From: Dissophora ornata
Taxonomy: Eukaryota > Mortierellomycota > Mortierellomycetes > Mortierellales > Mortierellaceae
DNA: 47,232 bases
Assembly: GCA_025201705.1 (NCBI GenBank)
Contig: MU616724.1
Span: forward strand, 1,679 to 48,910
Direction: 5' to 3'
The number at the start of each line of letters is the position of its first letter. Within the stretch, counting starts at the first letter, position 1. Both the position numbers and the translations under genes were made by a program. The notes beneath the pieces are model-generated. The model was not told the origin of the DNA and did not search any database. It was given only the letters and a program-made list of their open reading frames with translations. Shown here piece by piece: positions 1-10,700 of this stretch.

Positions 1-1320
1 GATGCCCAGTGCGGCCTGGGTTCCATGTATGAGAATGGCAGGGGAGTTCAACAGGACTATTCCGAGGCCAAGGAGTGGTATTTGAAAGCCGCTAACCAAG
101 GAGACGCCGATGCCCAGTGCAACTTAGGTACCTTGTACGACAATGGCAATGGAGTTCCACAGGACTATCCCAAGGCCATGGAGTGGTATCTGAAAGCCGC
201 CAACCAGGGAAGCGCCGATGCCCAGTGCAACCTGGGTATCATGTATGACAATGGCAATGGAGGCCCACAGGACTACCCCAAGGCCATGGAGTGGTATCTG
301 AAGGCAGCCAACCAAGAACACGTCAGAGCCCAGAAAAACCTAGGTGCCATGTACGACGTTGGCAAGGGAATTCGACAGAACTATTCCAAGGCCTTGAAAT
401 GGTATCAGAAGGCCGCTATCCAAGGAGACGCCGATGCCCAGTGCAACCTAGGTATCATGTATGACAATGGCAAAGGCGTTCCACAAAATTATTCCAGGGC
501 CATAAAATGGTATTGGAAGGCCGCCAAACAAGAACACGTCGGAGCCCAGAAAAACCTAGGTACCATGTACGACGTTGGCAAGGGAATTTCACAGCACTAT
601 TTCAAGGCCATGAAGTGGTATCGGAAAGCCGCTATCCAAGAAAACGCTCATGCCCAGTGTCGCTTAGGTTCCATGTATGAGAATGGCTGCGGAGTTCGAC
701 AGGACTATTCCAAGGCCAAGGAGTGGTATTTGAAAGCCGCTAGCCAAGGAAACTCGGATGCCCAGTGTGGCCTGGGTTCCATGTATCAGGATGGCAGGGG
801 TGTTTCACGGGACTATGTCGAGGCCAGAAAGTGGTATTTGGAAGCCGCTGACCAAGGAGACACGGTTGCCCAGTGCAACCTAGGTACCTTGTACGACAAT
901 GGCGATGGCGATGGAGTTCCACGGGACTATTTCAAGGCCAGGGAGTGGTATCGGAAGGCCGCTATCCGAGGAGACGCCGATGCCCAGTACAACTTGGGTG
1001 GCATGTATGAGGATGGCAATGGAGGTCCACAGGACTATTTCGAGGCCAGGGTGTGGTATTGGAAGGCCGCTGTCCAAGAAAACGCCGATGCCCAGTACAA
1101 CTTGGGTGGCATGTATGAAGATGGCAATGGAGGTCCACAGGACTATTTCGAGGCCAGGGAGTGGTATCGGAAGGCCGCTATCCAAGGACACGCCGATGCC
1201 CAGTACCGCCTGGGTTTCATGTACGAGAAAGGCTATGGCGGTCCAAAATACTGTCCCGAGGCCATGAAATGGTATCTGAAGTCCAGTAAACAAGGAGTCG
1301 CCGAAGCTGAATTCCGCCTG
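1..1320 (+). repeat. 108-bp in-frame tandem repeat array (SEL1 units)
   Basis: The DNA repeats with a 108-bp period that encodes the 36-residue SEL1 unit. Units are diverged but share long identical blocks such as GATGCCCAGT and TGGTATCTGAA, so the array can misalign in replication and recombination. The repetitiveness also gives spurious long frames on the other strand and in the +1 frame, which should not be read as genes. Confidence 0.85.
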
Positions 1321-1395
1321 GGTTTGTGTAGGAGTAAGGCAAAGTTTCACATGACTATTTCGCCAAGGAGTGATTTCTCAAGGCCGCCGATCTAA
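1..1395 (+). CDS. SEL1-repeat protein, 5'-truncated by window edge
   Basis: The frame is already open at base 1, so the true start lies upstream. The visible 464 residues are almost entirely SEL1-like repeats of 36 residues (about 12 units), each with the pattern DAQxxLGxMYxxGxGVxQDY followed by KAxxWYxKAAxQ. One unit carries a two-residue insertion (DNGDGDG near base 900). SEL1 repeats are alpha-alpha solenoids that act as adaptors in protein complexes; no catalytic domain is visible. The frame ends at TAA 1393-1395, but recognisable repeat coding continues in another frame to base 1796, so this stop looks secondary. A paralogue at 20000-21420 shows the kind of N-terminal domain that probably lies outside the window. 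Whether this copy still makes a working, shortened protein cannot be told from sequence. Confidence 0.8.
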   Translation, partial: DAQCGLGSMYENGRGVQQDYSEAKEWYLKAANQGDADAQCNLGTLYDNGNGVPQDYPKAMEWYLKAANQGSADAQCNLGIMYDNGNGGPQDYPKAMEWYLKAANQEHVRAQKNLGAMYDVGKGIRQNYSKALKWYQKAAIQGDADAQCNLGIMYDNGKGVPQNYSRAIKWYWKAAKQEHVGAQKNLGTMYDVGKGISQHYFKAMKWYRKAAIQENAHAQCRLGSMYENGCGVRQDYSKAKEWYLKAASQGNSDAQCGLGSMYQDGRGVSRDYVEARKWYLEAADQGDTVAQCNLGTLYDNGDGDGVPRDYFKAREWYRKAAIRGDADAQYNLGGMYEDGNGGPQDYFEARVWYWKAAVQENADAQYNLGGMYEDGNGGPQDYFEAREWYRKAAIQGHADAQYRLGFMYEKGYGGPKYCPEAMKWYLKSSKQGVAEAEFRLGLCRSKAKFHMTISPRSDFSRPPI

Positions 1396-1796
1396 GACAC
1401 GTCAGAGCCATGAACAGCCTGGATATCATGTACGACAATGGTGAGGACGTTCCACAGGACCATTCCAAGGCCGTAGAGCCGTATCTAAAGGCCGCTAACC
1501 ATGGAGAAGCCGATGACCAGTGTAGCTTAAGATCGATGTATGAGAATAGTAGGGGAGTTCCACAGAACTATTCCAAGGCCATGGAGTGGTATCTGAAAGC
1601 CGCCGACCAGGGACACGTCAAAGCCCAGAACTGCCTTGGTGGAATGGACAAGAATGGAAAGGGTGTTCCACAGAATAGTTCTCAGACTATAGAGTGGTAG
1701 ATGAAAGCAAATGAGCAAGGGAATACTGAAGCGTTGTACGGACTCGAGGCCACATTGAGTGCAGTTGTGGGTAGACTATTTTGGCACATTCCTTAA
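1396..1796 (+). pseudogene. Frameshifted 3' tail of the SEL1-repeat gene
   Basis: In the frame starting at base 1410 (frame 3) the text continues as SEL1 repeats (MYDNGEDVPQDHSKAVEPYL and MYENSRGVPQNYSKAMEWYL), while the upstream gene is in frame 1. The shift falls at about 1321-1337. Within the continuing frame a TGA at 1371-1373 and a TAG at 1698-1700 stand where Trp is normally found (AKEW and EWW), and TAA 1794-1796 ends it. The paralogue at 20000-21420 keeps EWWMKAAEQG at the same place. I read this as a tail that lost its frame and decayed; a sequencing error could explain the shift but not both nonsense codons. Confidence 0.75.
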
Positions 1797-2025
1797 ATGT
1801 CCGTGCATGGCGTGGTGTAAAGAATTACTGATTACTGAATACAGCTCATGATTACTTTTTGTTGCACTTGTTAATCAAAAGCCTTTTTTTTTATTTGTCG
1901 CTGTAAACTACTGTACTTTCAACACGCACAACAACAACCCAAAGCAATAGTCCTTATGTCAGGGTACACAACCAACCAATATTAGAGCAAAACGCGAGAT
2001 ACATAGTCCATCCACCTCGTTTTTT

Positions 2026-4131
2026 TTACTCTTCATCATCAGCAAGAGCGCCCGTCCGCTTTCGCAACACAGGTTCTTCCTCGCTTTTACTTCCTCCCTC
2101 CCGGCTGTTGGTCACACTCTCTTCACCGTCATCCGCACTCGACGCATCCGTCTTCTTGGTCTGCGCTACTTGCTCAGCGACCGCCGAATCCGTCGTTGAC
2201 TCGGGGACGCCGCTCATCAACCCTAGTACAATCAGCATCAACCCAAACGAGACGCCCACCACACCCGCCAGCACCGACACCACCAATGGTCGGGTATGAA
2301 TCGCATCCATCGGATCCTCGCGTGCCAGGACAATGAACTCCCGCAGATGCTGAAGAATGAACCCCAATGGATCCTCACTGAACGTCATCGAACCATCATC
2401 CGAAAGTGACTCTGGCGGTGTTGGGTTCGCCAGCGCCTCTAGTTTCTTCTCATTTGGGTACTTGACCTTCCAGGTCTCTTCCGCCAGGGCCTCTGCATCC
2501 TCGACCGAGTGACCGATGTAGATATTGTCAAACAGAATATCGTTCTGCATTGTCCAAATCTCAAACCCAATCGCCCCAATCTTTTCAAAGTTTGACGGAT
2601 TCAGGTCCTCAAAATAATCCGGGTTCTGGATCTTGCGCGGGGCCCAGACACCCTTGTAATCCGGGTTGTCGATCATGGGCGCTGACCACTTGCCCTTGTA
2701 CTCAGGGTTGGAGATGAATGGGCGAATCCATTTATCACATCCATTGTTCTGACATTTCGGGTTAGGTACTGAAGGTGGGATCCAATCACCATCTTCTTCA
2801 TCATCCCAGTCTTCAGGTTTGACCGCTTTCGGGTCTGGAATCTCGGATTGTTCGTCTTCAAGCCAATCTGCTGGCTTTGTTGCATTTTCGTCCAGGATCG
2901 TTGGAGGCGCATTCTCGTCCCAGTCCTCGGGCTTCTTGGCCTTGGGATCAGGGATCGTGGCCTCTTCAACCCAGTTTGCGGGCTTTTTGTCCTTGGTATC
3001 ATCAATCACCTCTGCTGGGTTGACCGCAGGCACGAAATTCTCCAGCAGTGATCCTGAAGACTCGACCTCGCCATCGATCTTGATTTCAAACGTCTGGTCA
3101 GGTCTACAAAAGCATTATGAAAGTGAGTAACGATATCTATCATGATTCAGACATGGCTACAAGTCCATTACATTTTCCATATTCACAAGTATATACGGTC
3201 ATACCTGACGATCAAGGTGTAAAGACTAGTGATCTGACTCACTTTGGAAAGCGGTGCAGGATTAAGGTGCTTTTCCTCATAGACGCCGGTGATGGGATTC
3301 TTGTGCCGGAAGATAAAATGGACCTTGTCCGTGAGGCCACACTTGTCTGGGCCAAACATGATGGTGTAGGGCGTCTCGTCCGAGAACGCTTTGAACTTGA
3401 TGCCCTCGAGTGAGTCACTCAACAGCTTCATGTACGCACCACCGCATATCAACCCGTTCTGGGCTTTCACTTCATATCTATGATCAGAGAGCAAAGCAAA
3501 GAGAGAACATCCGTTTTAATATCGCGTGTCATCTTTCAAAACGGCCGATTCTAAGCAAAGATGTTCAGATCGAAGAAGGCTTACTGGACCACAAGAGTCT
3601 TGCCAGTGTTGTCAATCACTTCTGGGAGAGATGCAGAGACCGCATGATGGGCAGCAGACGTCTTTGCCACGAGGCCAAAGTCGCCAGACATGCCTGGATA
3701 GAGATGGGGTTCCTCCGCTGCCCATTTTCCGATATAGCTAAAGATGTCTCCATTGCCGGATAACTTTGTCGCCTCGCTGGCTGTCCAGCGGTCAGACCAG
3801 CCATAAGGGAACTGCTCCAGAAATGGGGCCTTGATCTTCGAAGGCTAATTGTTTTTTTTTTCATGTTTGTTAGCTTTTTCGTGTCATTTTTTTTCCCACG
3901 CTGTTTTTTTTCTGGAGAGTAGATCAGCATATATTTGCGGCAGCGAGAATCTGATAAGGGAAAGAGGGACCCCAGTACCTCAAAGATAGGTAGCTCTACA
4001 CCCTCGACGGGGGCGTGTCCAGAGTTTTCGGGCATGTCGTGTGGGGTCCCTTCCTCGTGCGCGTGGACCATCGTCACTGCAGAGGACAAGGCGATGAGCC
4101 CAATTAGACCCAACGTGATTCTACGCGTCAT
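2026..4131 (-). CDS. cne1: Calnexin, ER membrane lectin chaperone
   Basis: Four exons by eye: 4131-3979, 3844-3585, 3477-3205 and 3103-2026, giving 587 residues. Calnexin holds monoglucosylated N-glycoproteins in the ER for folding. A signal peptide ([17 protein letters not shown], cleavage near HA-HEE) comes first. The lectin domain follows, with [13 protein letters not shown], the CGGAY and FGPDKCG cysteines and [10 protein letters not shown]. The P-domain has four type-1 repeats (such as [14 protein letters not shown]) and then four type-2 repeats (such as [14 protein letters not shown]), plus a CQNNGC pair. One membrane span lies at about 500-523 ([21 protein letters not shown]), followed by an acidic cytosolic tail ending ADDEE. 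Intron phases match across all three junctions. Length and order are those of full-length calnexin, and the membrane anchor argues against calreticulin. The upstream region carries two ATTGG (CCAAT on this strand) boxes at 4455 and 4464. Confidence 0.95.
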
Positions 4132-5220
4132 CGTGTGCTGCGTCTTTCCTTGCTGTGTTGTTTTTCTTTGCGCAAGACCGGGAAATGAAAAAAGGGCGGA
4201 GGAGGTGGGGGAAAGGTTGCTTGGGAAGGAAGAGAGAAGGTGCGAGGGGATGGTTCATTCCTGGAGAAGAAGAAAAGTACATTCAGCATCCCTTCCATCC
4301 CTTCCATTCCCCCCCCCTCTGGGCTCTAGTCCAAGACACTGTGACTGGTTGTTGTTCTCGGTGTTGTGATCCAAGGGGTGCATCGACCAGCAAGCGACAC
4401 TCGATGAATGATACAATGGCTTCCTGGGCCTCTGCCGTTCTGGATTCACTGTATATTGGGCAGATTGGAATAGGGCTCGGCTGTCCCGAGTTCTTTTGGG
4501 GCGGGCGTAGGCGTTCATATCCAGGGCCTCTTTTGTTTGTTGCACCTGAACGACGGTGTGGAGACTGAATGTCAGCTATTTGGGGTGCACTGCTGCTTCA
4601 AACCCCCGGTGGTACTCTGCTACTGCTGGCGAAAGTGGTATGAGGACAGTCAAAACGAGCCTCTTTGAGTATTTGGGGTTGGACACCCACTTCTGAGAGC
4701 CGCCACAGATCAGATATATGACACAGGCACGATAAATTCGATCCACGTCAGGCACGTCGCGCCAAACGACGGCCAAACTGCCAATGGGAAGGGTGCAGCG
4801 AAGTACGGGGAGCTCGTGTAGTGCGTGGAGAATGGGGTCGACTGGGATCGACTGGGGATCGACGAGGACGTGGTCTCTGGGACGCGCTCGGCGCGCTGGT
4901 GAGACGCGCGGTGTAACGGAGAATGGAAAGCCGGAGAGCGATGACTGCGACAGGACTGTCGATCTGCGGGCCGCAATCCCCTGCGCCCGTTCCTGCACCC
5001 GCTGTAGCAGCGCTCTTGTCGTCGAATCAGCTCTTCTTGATCTCTGTTCTCTCATTCCCCACCCTTGCTCATTCCTGTTCTCATCTACCTGCATACTCTC
5101 TCTCTCTCTCCTTCTCTCTCCACTCCTGTCCTCATCCCTTACAGTATCTCATACTCAAATACGCATTCTCATACACGCATTCACTTGCTCACCTGTCCGT
5201 CACACATCATATCCCTCGCT
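4132..5220. other. Divergent intergenic region, calnexin / ACOT9
   Basis: About 1.1 kb between two genes transcribed away from each other, so it should hold both promoters. Two CCAAT boxes in calnexin orientation lie at 4455-4459 and 4464-4468. A pyrimidine-rich TCTC/CTCT tract lies at about 5096-5130, just upstream of the ACOT9 start, as is common in fungal 5' leaders. The open frames here have no family resemblance and look accidental. Confidence 0.6.
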
Positions 5221-7884
5221 ATGTACGCCCCTCGCACACAAAAGACTGTCGCGGGCTTTGTGTCCTCCATGGCCTCTAGACGTGGCCTTGGCCCAAGGAA
5301 GTTCTCATTCGCTTCCGCTGCCAAGGCCCAGGGTCCAAAGGATTCGCTTGAAAAGACCAGGACCGAGCTCCTGGACAAGCTCGGCAGCAACTCGGCCGGC
5401 AAGATCGTCGCAACGTCGGGTAAGAGAGGAGGAAAGCACGGCAGCTTTGCTGGCTATCCAGGGTTGATTCTCGACTCCCCTGTGTAATAGACCAGAGTTC
5501 CACGTTTTGGGGGTGCATCTCCCGCTCTTCGGGAACAATTAATTATCCTTGTCCCCCTCCCACATGCATGTACTTGACCTGTGTGCGTTCATTACCCCGC
5601 CGGTGTTCATTTATCGATCATCCCCACCAAAAACGGGGGGCCCAGTGCGTGTCGATCTGATAGCACAGCAATTGCAAACACGGCAATCAGCCAATTTTGA
5701 GGCAGATTGTGAATCACAACACGATGCCCAACAGCTCTTTCAACATCCCACTTTAACCATAAACAACAACGTGTGCCCAAAAAAGGAATCCCCGCAAACC
5801 TTTTCTAATAAGGGCCCTCTCCCTTCGCTCTTGAATGTTAATGGATGGATTGGATCGACAGAACACAACACAACCTGTCGTCGGTAGACTTGCAGCGCCG
5901 ACTCTGGGACTACGCACCCTTGGCTCTGTTATATTCGGCGCAAAAACTAAACGTCTTGTTTTTTTGTCCCTCTCTTTTTCATGTGTCGCGGCTGGGGTTC
6001 TCCATTTTTTTTATTTTTCTTTGCTTTTTACAGAGGTCCTTGCCTTAAACACGTCTCTGCCGCATGGCAAGGTTTTTACTGTACGCCCGATCACGTCATG
6101 GATCGACAAACTTGCTGGCCAGCATGGATCCCCTGGTGGACACTCCTCTTCAATTGCTGAGGCCCCCCTGCCGGGGAAGCAGTACCAGAAACGTGACTTG
6201 GTCCTCAAGACGATGCAGGACTCTTACACCGAGGTCATCCTTCCGTTCAAAACCGATAAGGCCTTGTTGGAAGAGTACATCAACGTGGATGGAAGCTTGA
6301 GGTAGGTCGTGTGAAGAAAAAGCACTGAGACTACGAAAGAAACATAATACACATCGCGTCCATGGCCTGATGGCGGAGTAACAACGACGTAGATAGGAGA
6401 TAGAAGATAGAAGAAAAAAAATGTTGAGCAGTGGGGGGGTGATGGGGTGGGGATTCATTTTGACAAAGGCGATTTGTATTAACAAAGGCGATTTGTATGT
6501 TTGTTCTAATCGCATATCGTCGGTAAATATCTCTAACACCGCATTCCCCGATCGTCCAATCAATCTATCAAACAATCGAACACCCCGATAGGCATGGCAA
6601 AATCATGGAGGACCTCGATGCAATGGCTGGAGCTATTGCCTACAAGCACGCCGACGATGGCAAGCCCGACAGCTCGCCTCTCACCATCGTCACCGCCTCG
6701 GTCGACAGAATCGATCTTTTGAAGCCCTTGGGCGTGAGCGACCTGCGTCTCTCGGGACATGTCTCCTACGTCGGATACAGCTCCATGGAGAGTAAGTCTC
6801 TAGAAGAAAAGGTTGCTATGCGATCGACTATTGTGGACTAGCTCTAAATAACCTAATTATATATTTTTCTTCCAGTTTTCATGAAGATGGAAGAGATCTC
6901 TGAAAAAAAGCCAGGGCAACACGGTGATACCATCCTGGTTGCTAGGTTCACCATGGTTGCCAGAGATGCCCTCACGGGCAAGGCCTCTCAAGTGAACCCC
7001 ATGTTGCTCAAGAACGACACTGAAAAGAAGTTGTTCCAAATGGGAGACGGTAAGCACCGACAACATGTATCGTTGATGTCTTTACGTCCACATGGACGCT
7101 GATCAAAGTACTGATAAACTTGAATGCCATCCTGGCTTTTCTCCTTCTTCTGTAGATCATAAGGCGAAGAAGCGTGTAGCAACCGACTCTGCGTTGACAA
7201 AGACCCCCCCGACACAGGCGGAGCGTTTCTTGATCCATGATCTGTACCTGGAATACTCTGAATACGACGACCCCCAGTCCAAGACCAAGAAGCCAGATGA
7301 TGTAGAGTGGATGGCCGATACACAGATGAGCGCCATCCACATCATGCAGCCACAGGACCGCAACATCCACGACAAGGTAAAGACGAGAAGAGAAGAGACA
7401 TATTCATTGCCTGACTGTGTCTGAACCAAGAACCCAATCCAGGAAACTAATACTCCTTTTTTCTCCAACTTTACAGATTTTCGGTGGTTATCTCATGCGT
7501 TTGGCATACGAGCTCGCGTTCTGCAACGCGTCAGTGTTCATCTCATCTCGCCCTACATTCCTGGCGTTGGACGAGATCTCGTTCAGGAAGCCAGTGTCGA
7601 TCGGGACGTTCCTTGCGCTGGATTCGCAGATTGTGTACGCAGAGGGTGGAGACCACCATTCATTCCAGGTGATGGTCAAGGCAGATGTGTTGGATATCAA
7701 GAAGAAGAGCCGGGAGACGACCAATACCTTCTGGTTCACGTTCTCGAACCCAGTGAAGGGCACGTCCAGGATCATTCCCAGGACATATGCAGAGTCGATG
7801 CTGTACCTCGAAGGAAAGCGCAGGAGGAAAACTGGAAGCCAGCTGGCGGATGCGAGCAGGAAGAGACTGAGCCTGCCTGCTTAG
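5221..7884 (+). CDS. ACOT9: ACOT9-type acyl-CoA thioesterase, double hotdog
   Basis: Six exons by eye: 5221-5419, 6034-6301, 6592-6791, 6876-7049, 7156-7376 and 7477-7884, giving 489 residues. It should hydrolyse fatty acyl-CoA to free acid and CoA, as the mitochondrial ACOT9 family does. The first 40 residues are Arg/Ser/Ala-rich with almost no acid (RTQKTVAGF, SRRGLGPRKF), as in a mitochondrial presequence. The first hotdog runs at about 125-275 (DSYTEVILPF, HGKIMEDLDAMAGAIAY, SGHVSYVGYSSMEIFMKM). The second runs at about 340-480 (HPQERN-like QPQDRNIHDKIFGGYLMRLA, ALDEISFRKPVSIG, YAESMLYLEG). The start was chosen as the first ATG giving this presequence; an upstream in-frame ATG at 5065 would add low-complexity sequence. 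Donors and acceptors fit GT-AG with matching phases throughout. The family assignment is strong; mitochondrial location is inferred. Confidence 0.92.
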
Positions 7885-8156
7885 AGAGAGAGAAAGGAGA
7901 GAGGCCTCCTGGCGACAGAGATCATTGTGTATGTTGACGATATATAAAGACATACTTGTAGACACCACAGACGATAGCATTTCATAAATCAATTAATCTC
8001 CAACGTCTTTGGTGCCACGATGCGGTGGAGGCACAGCATGTGACTACGCCAGCCAGCTTTGCACATTCAAAAAAGGATATTCGAATCATCGAATGTGCCG
8101 CATTCATTCCATCCTCGCTCCATCCTCGCCTCTCTCTCTCCATTACAAGGACGATC

Positions 8157-8945
8157 ATGGTTTGCACAAAGTGTACGCACCCACTCGACCAAAGGAAAAA
8201 AAAACAACAACAACAACAACAACAACAACAAAACAAGCTGCATCGACATTCACATCCCTTCGAACAGCATGAGCCATCACTGACGCCTCCCTGTCTTCCC
8301 TCTTCCTGCTCCCCTTCATTTACATAGGCGAAAAGAAGCTGGCCAAGGTGATCTGCCCCGACAAATGGAAGGACGGCGCACGCAATACCACCGTCGGGAC
8401 TTCGTCAACAGCAGGACGTAAGCTTGGCGAGAACAAGCTGCTCAGCAAGAAGAGAGTGTATGTTTTTGTAACGAATCACCTCCACCACCACCACCGTCGT
8501 TTTTTTTTTTTTTTGCTGCCTCTACTCTCCCAACCACTAGAGTTCTAGATGGTTAGACTGTGCTGCCGTATTATTAACCTTTTGGACCTTTCTTTTTTTT
8601 ATCGATGTAACCGATTTAATTTCTAGAACGGCAAAGTTCAACCCATACGCAACATCAAAGTGCAAGACATGCAAATCAAAAGTGCATCAGGAAGGGGCCA
8701 TGTACTGTCAAGGTAAAGGACCAGGAACCCTTGACTATGCGAGGATCAAAGGAACTATACAATAGGAGAGGATAAAGCAAGGCAGCATATCGAGGATTTT
8801 CATCTTCAAAAAAAAAAAAAAGACGACGAAACTAACTATGGTACTTTCTTGGTGGTTTATAGGATGCGCGTATAAGCAAGGACAATGTGCATTATGTGGA
8901 GTGGCGATCTTGGATACATCCAAGTACAAGATGTCGGCGAAGTAA
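8157..8945 (+). CDS. CRIPT: CRIPT, cysteine-rich PDZ-binding protein homologue
   Basis: Four exons by eye: 8157-8172, 8328-8457, 8627-8712 and 8863-8945, giving 104 residues, the usual CRIPT length. The protein begins MVCTKCEKKL, has the conserved CPDKWKDGARNTT and GRKLGENKLLSKKR blocks, and carries paired CxxC knuckles (CKTCKSKVHQ, YCQGCAYKQGQCALCG). It ends ILDTSKYKMSAK. In animals CRIPT binds PDZ domains of synaptic scaffolds and is also found with the minor spliceosome; the fungal role is not established. The first coding exon is only 16 nt (five codons plus one base), which is why it is easily missed. Intron 1 contains a CAA/AAC microsatellite. It lies 272 bp downstream of ACOT9 on the same strand. 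Confidence 0.93.
8203..8230 (+). repeat. AAC microsatellite in CRIPT intron 1
   Basis: About nine AAC/CAA triplets after an A-run, entirely inside intron 1 (8173-8327) of CRIPT. It is likely length-variable between strains without affecting the protein. Confidence 0.85.
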
Positions 8946-9675
8946 TCGCTGCGCACCACCACCACACACACTCTCTCACACACACACACACCACCACCTA
9001 CCACCCACCCCTGGAATTTCTATAATCGGCACCCTCCTCAATATTTGACAGCAAAAAACAACCATCGAAACTCAAGAGTCCTCGGCGCCAGATTTCTTTT
9101 CTGTCGGTCACCTGCGGCTGAGAATGCAAGGAATGTGCGTCAGTGAGAACATCCGAAGCCGAAGGAAGGGGAATTTATTGATACTCCTGTAGAATATGCA
9201 CAATAAAAGATTGATTGAAAAAAAATATATATACACAGTTGGCCATGAGTTTGACATAATCAAAAGGAAGGGAAGTGGCCCTTTGATCAATAAACGAAAT
9301 GGTAAGACTGTGGAGTGGCTTCAGTGAAACGACCCTTGGAGCCATGCATTTTCTCTTGTCTAGGAGACTGCCTCCATGTTTGCTACTCTGCAAGCAACAA
9401 TGTTATCTGAAATGAATTCGCGTGAGCTCTTCTAGCAGAGATGCTTTATTGGCACCACGTTTTAGTCAACTATCTCTCACTATCTCTATGAAATTTCAGC
9501 GTATCCAGGTCGCAGCTGACCACAACCTAGAGTGAGATCAAGAACCTGACAATAATCCAGACCACCGAAGCAGCAAGGTACACGCGTAGGCAACTCTCTA
9601 CATGCTCGACTTGGCCGTAGCTTGCTCACAGCACTATCCCTAGAAACGATATATTCTGCTTACGCGACTGACTGA

Positions 9676-9770
9676 CTCTCTGTCTCTCTCATACTCACAC
9701 CCACATTCTCTCTCTCACTCACTCACTCACTCACTCACACTCTCACTCTCTCACACTCTCTCTCTCTCAC

Positions 9771-9845
<75 letters not shown>
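9676..9845 (+). repeat. CT microsatellite with flanking CACT/CTCA degenerate repeats
   Basis: A perfect (TC)33 run covers 9775-9840. It is preceded from about 9676 by imperfect TCTC/TCACTCAC units and followed by CACACA. It is a polypurine-polypyrimidine tract, able in principle to form triplex DNA, and likely unstable in length. The GAGAGA frame it makes on the other strand is not a gene. Confidence 0.95.
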
Positions 9846-9847
<2 letters not shown>

Positions 9848-10490
9848 TTCTACTCTTGAGCATCATGCAAATATGCACCCAGACACTGCGACCAGGTGTC
9901 CACGGACCGCGAGAACAAGTTCTCCCTTCACTCCACTGGCCTGATATCAAGGGTAAAAGGGTAAACTTCTCAACGAGAGGCATCTGACTCTTTGGAGGTG
10001 AGATAGGGATTTTATTTTTTTTGACTAACAGGACCCTCATGGCCATGAGTGGCTTTAAGCTTCCGCGTGGAAGAGGAGGAAAATAAGGAAAATACACATG
10101 TTTGCCTCCCGCCCAATAGGCAGGACATACACATGTTTGATTTCCCCAGACAAAGGAATGCAGTTTCTTGCTTTATCTTTTTTTTTTTTGTTGTTTAAAA
10201 AAATCTAGGACGAATACACATGAATGTGGCCCTTGCACGAGATGGTAATTACTCCGTCCACCGCCGGCGAACGGGGTATTGGTTAAACCTCCATCAGCTG
10301 CCGGATGGGAACTCTTTTCTGCACGACTCTATTCACCAACAGACAAACAGAGCACGAGAGGCGAAGCAGTCACCCAATGACACCATTTAAACACACAAAT
10401 TCGAATCTTGTGTGATGAGCGGATATGGTGCCATGCAGTGCGGAGAAACTGAAAAGAGCCTCATCATTGATCAGATCAAAGCTGTCCCTT

Positions 10491-10497
10491 TATATAA
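10491..10497 (+). promoter_or_regulatory. TATA box, MET1
   Basis: TATATAA lies 204 bp upstream of the chosen MET1 ATG and is followed by a pyrimidine-rich CTCTCTCTC leader, as in fungal core promoters. No CACGTG (Cbf1-type) motif was found nearby. Confidence 0.45.
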
Positions 10498-10700
10498 CAA
10501 GCCCTCTCTCTCTCCGTCCCTTTTTCTCTTTCCCCTACTCTACTTTTCTTTCGGTCTATCGCATCTTCCTCTCTTCCGCAGCAACAGCTAATCCCCGCAG
10601 CAGCAACTTACCCCGCAACAAGTGTCCGACAGCGTCTGATCAGCTTCGGATTTTATCACCGAGAACACCGACACATCTCTACTACGACAAAGAAAGCACG

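Larger units (their letters stand above)
8946..10700. other. Gene-free stretch upstream of MET1
   Basis: About 1.75 kb in which I see no gene with family resemblance on either strand. It holds the CRIPT 3' UTR, a CA-rich run near 8960-8995, the large CT microsatellite at 9676-9845, T-runs near 10015 and 10175, and the MET1 promoter from about 10200. No tRNA-like arms or transposon ends were recognised. Confidence 0.5.

Noticed and set aside
1..1320. CRISPR-like or non-coding satellite array
   Set aside because: The 108-bp period is fully explained by in-frame 36-residue SEL1 units; there are no unique spacers.
880..1350. Antisense and +1 frames over the SEL1 array
   Set aside because: They repeat with the same 108-bp period as the sense units and are simply translations of the repeat in other frames.
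4576..5094. Minus-strand frame of 172 residues in the calnexin/ACOT9 intergenic region
   Set aside because: Low-complexity Arg/Ser/Pro text opposite promoter sequence; no conserved motif and no splice partners.
9771..10097. Minus-strand frame ending in an Arg-Glu repeat
   Set aside because: It is the (CT)n microsatellite read as codons.
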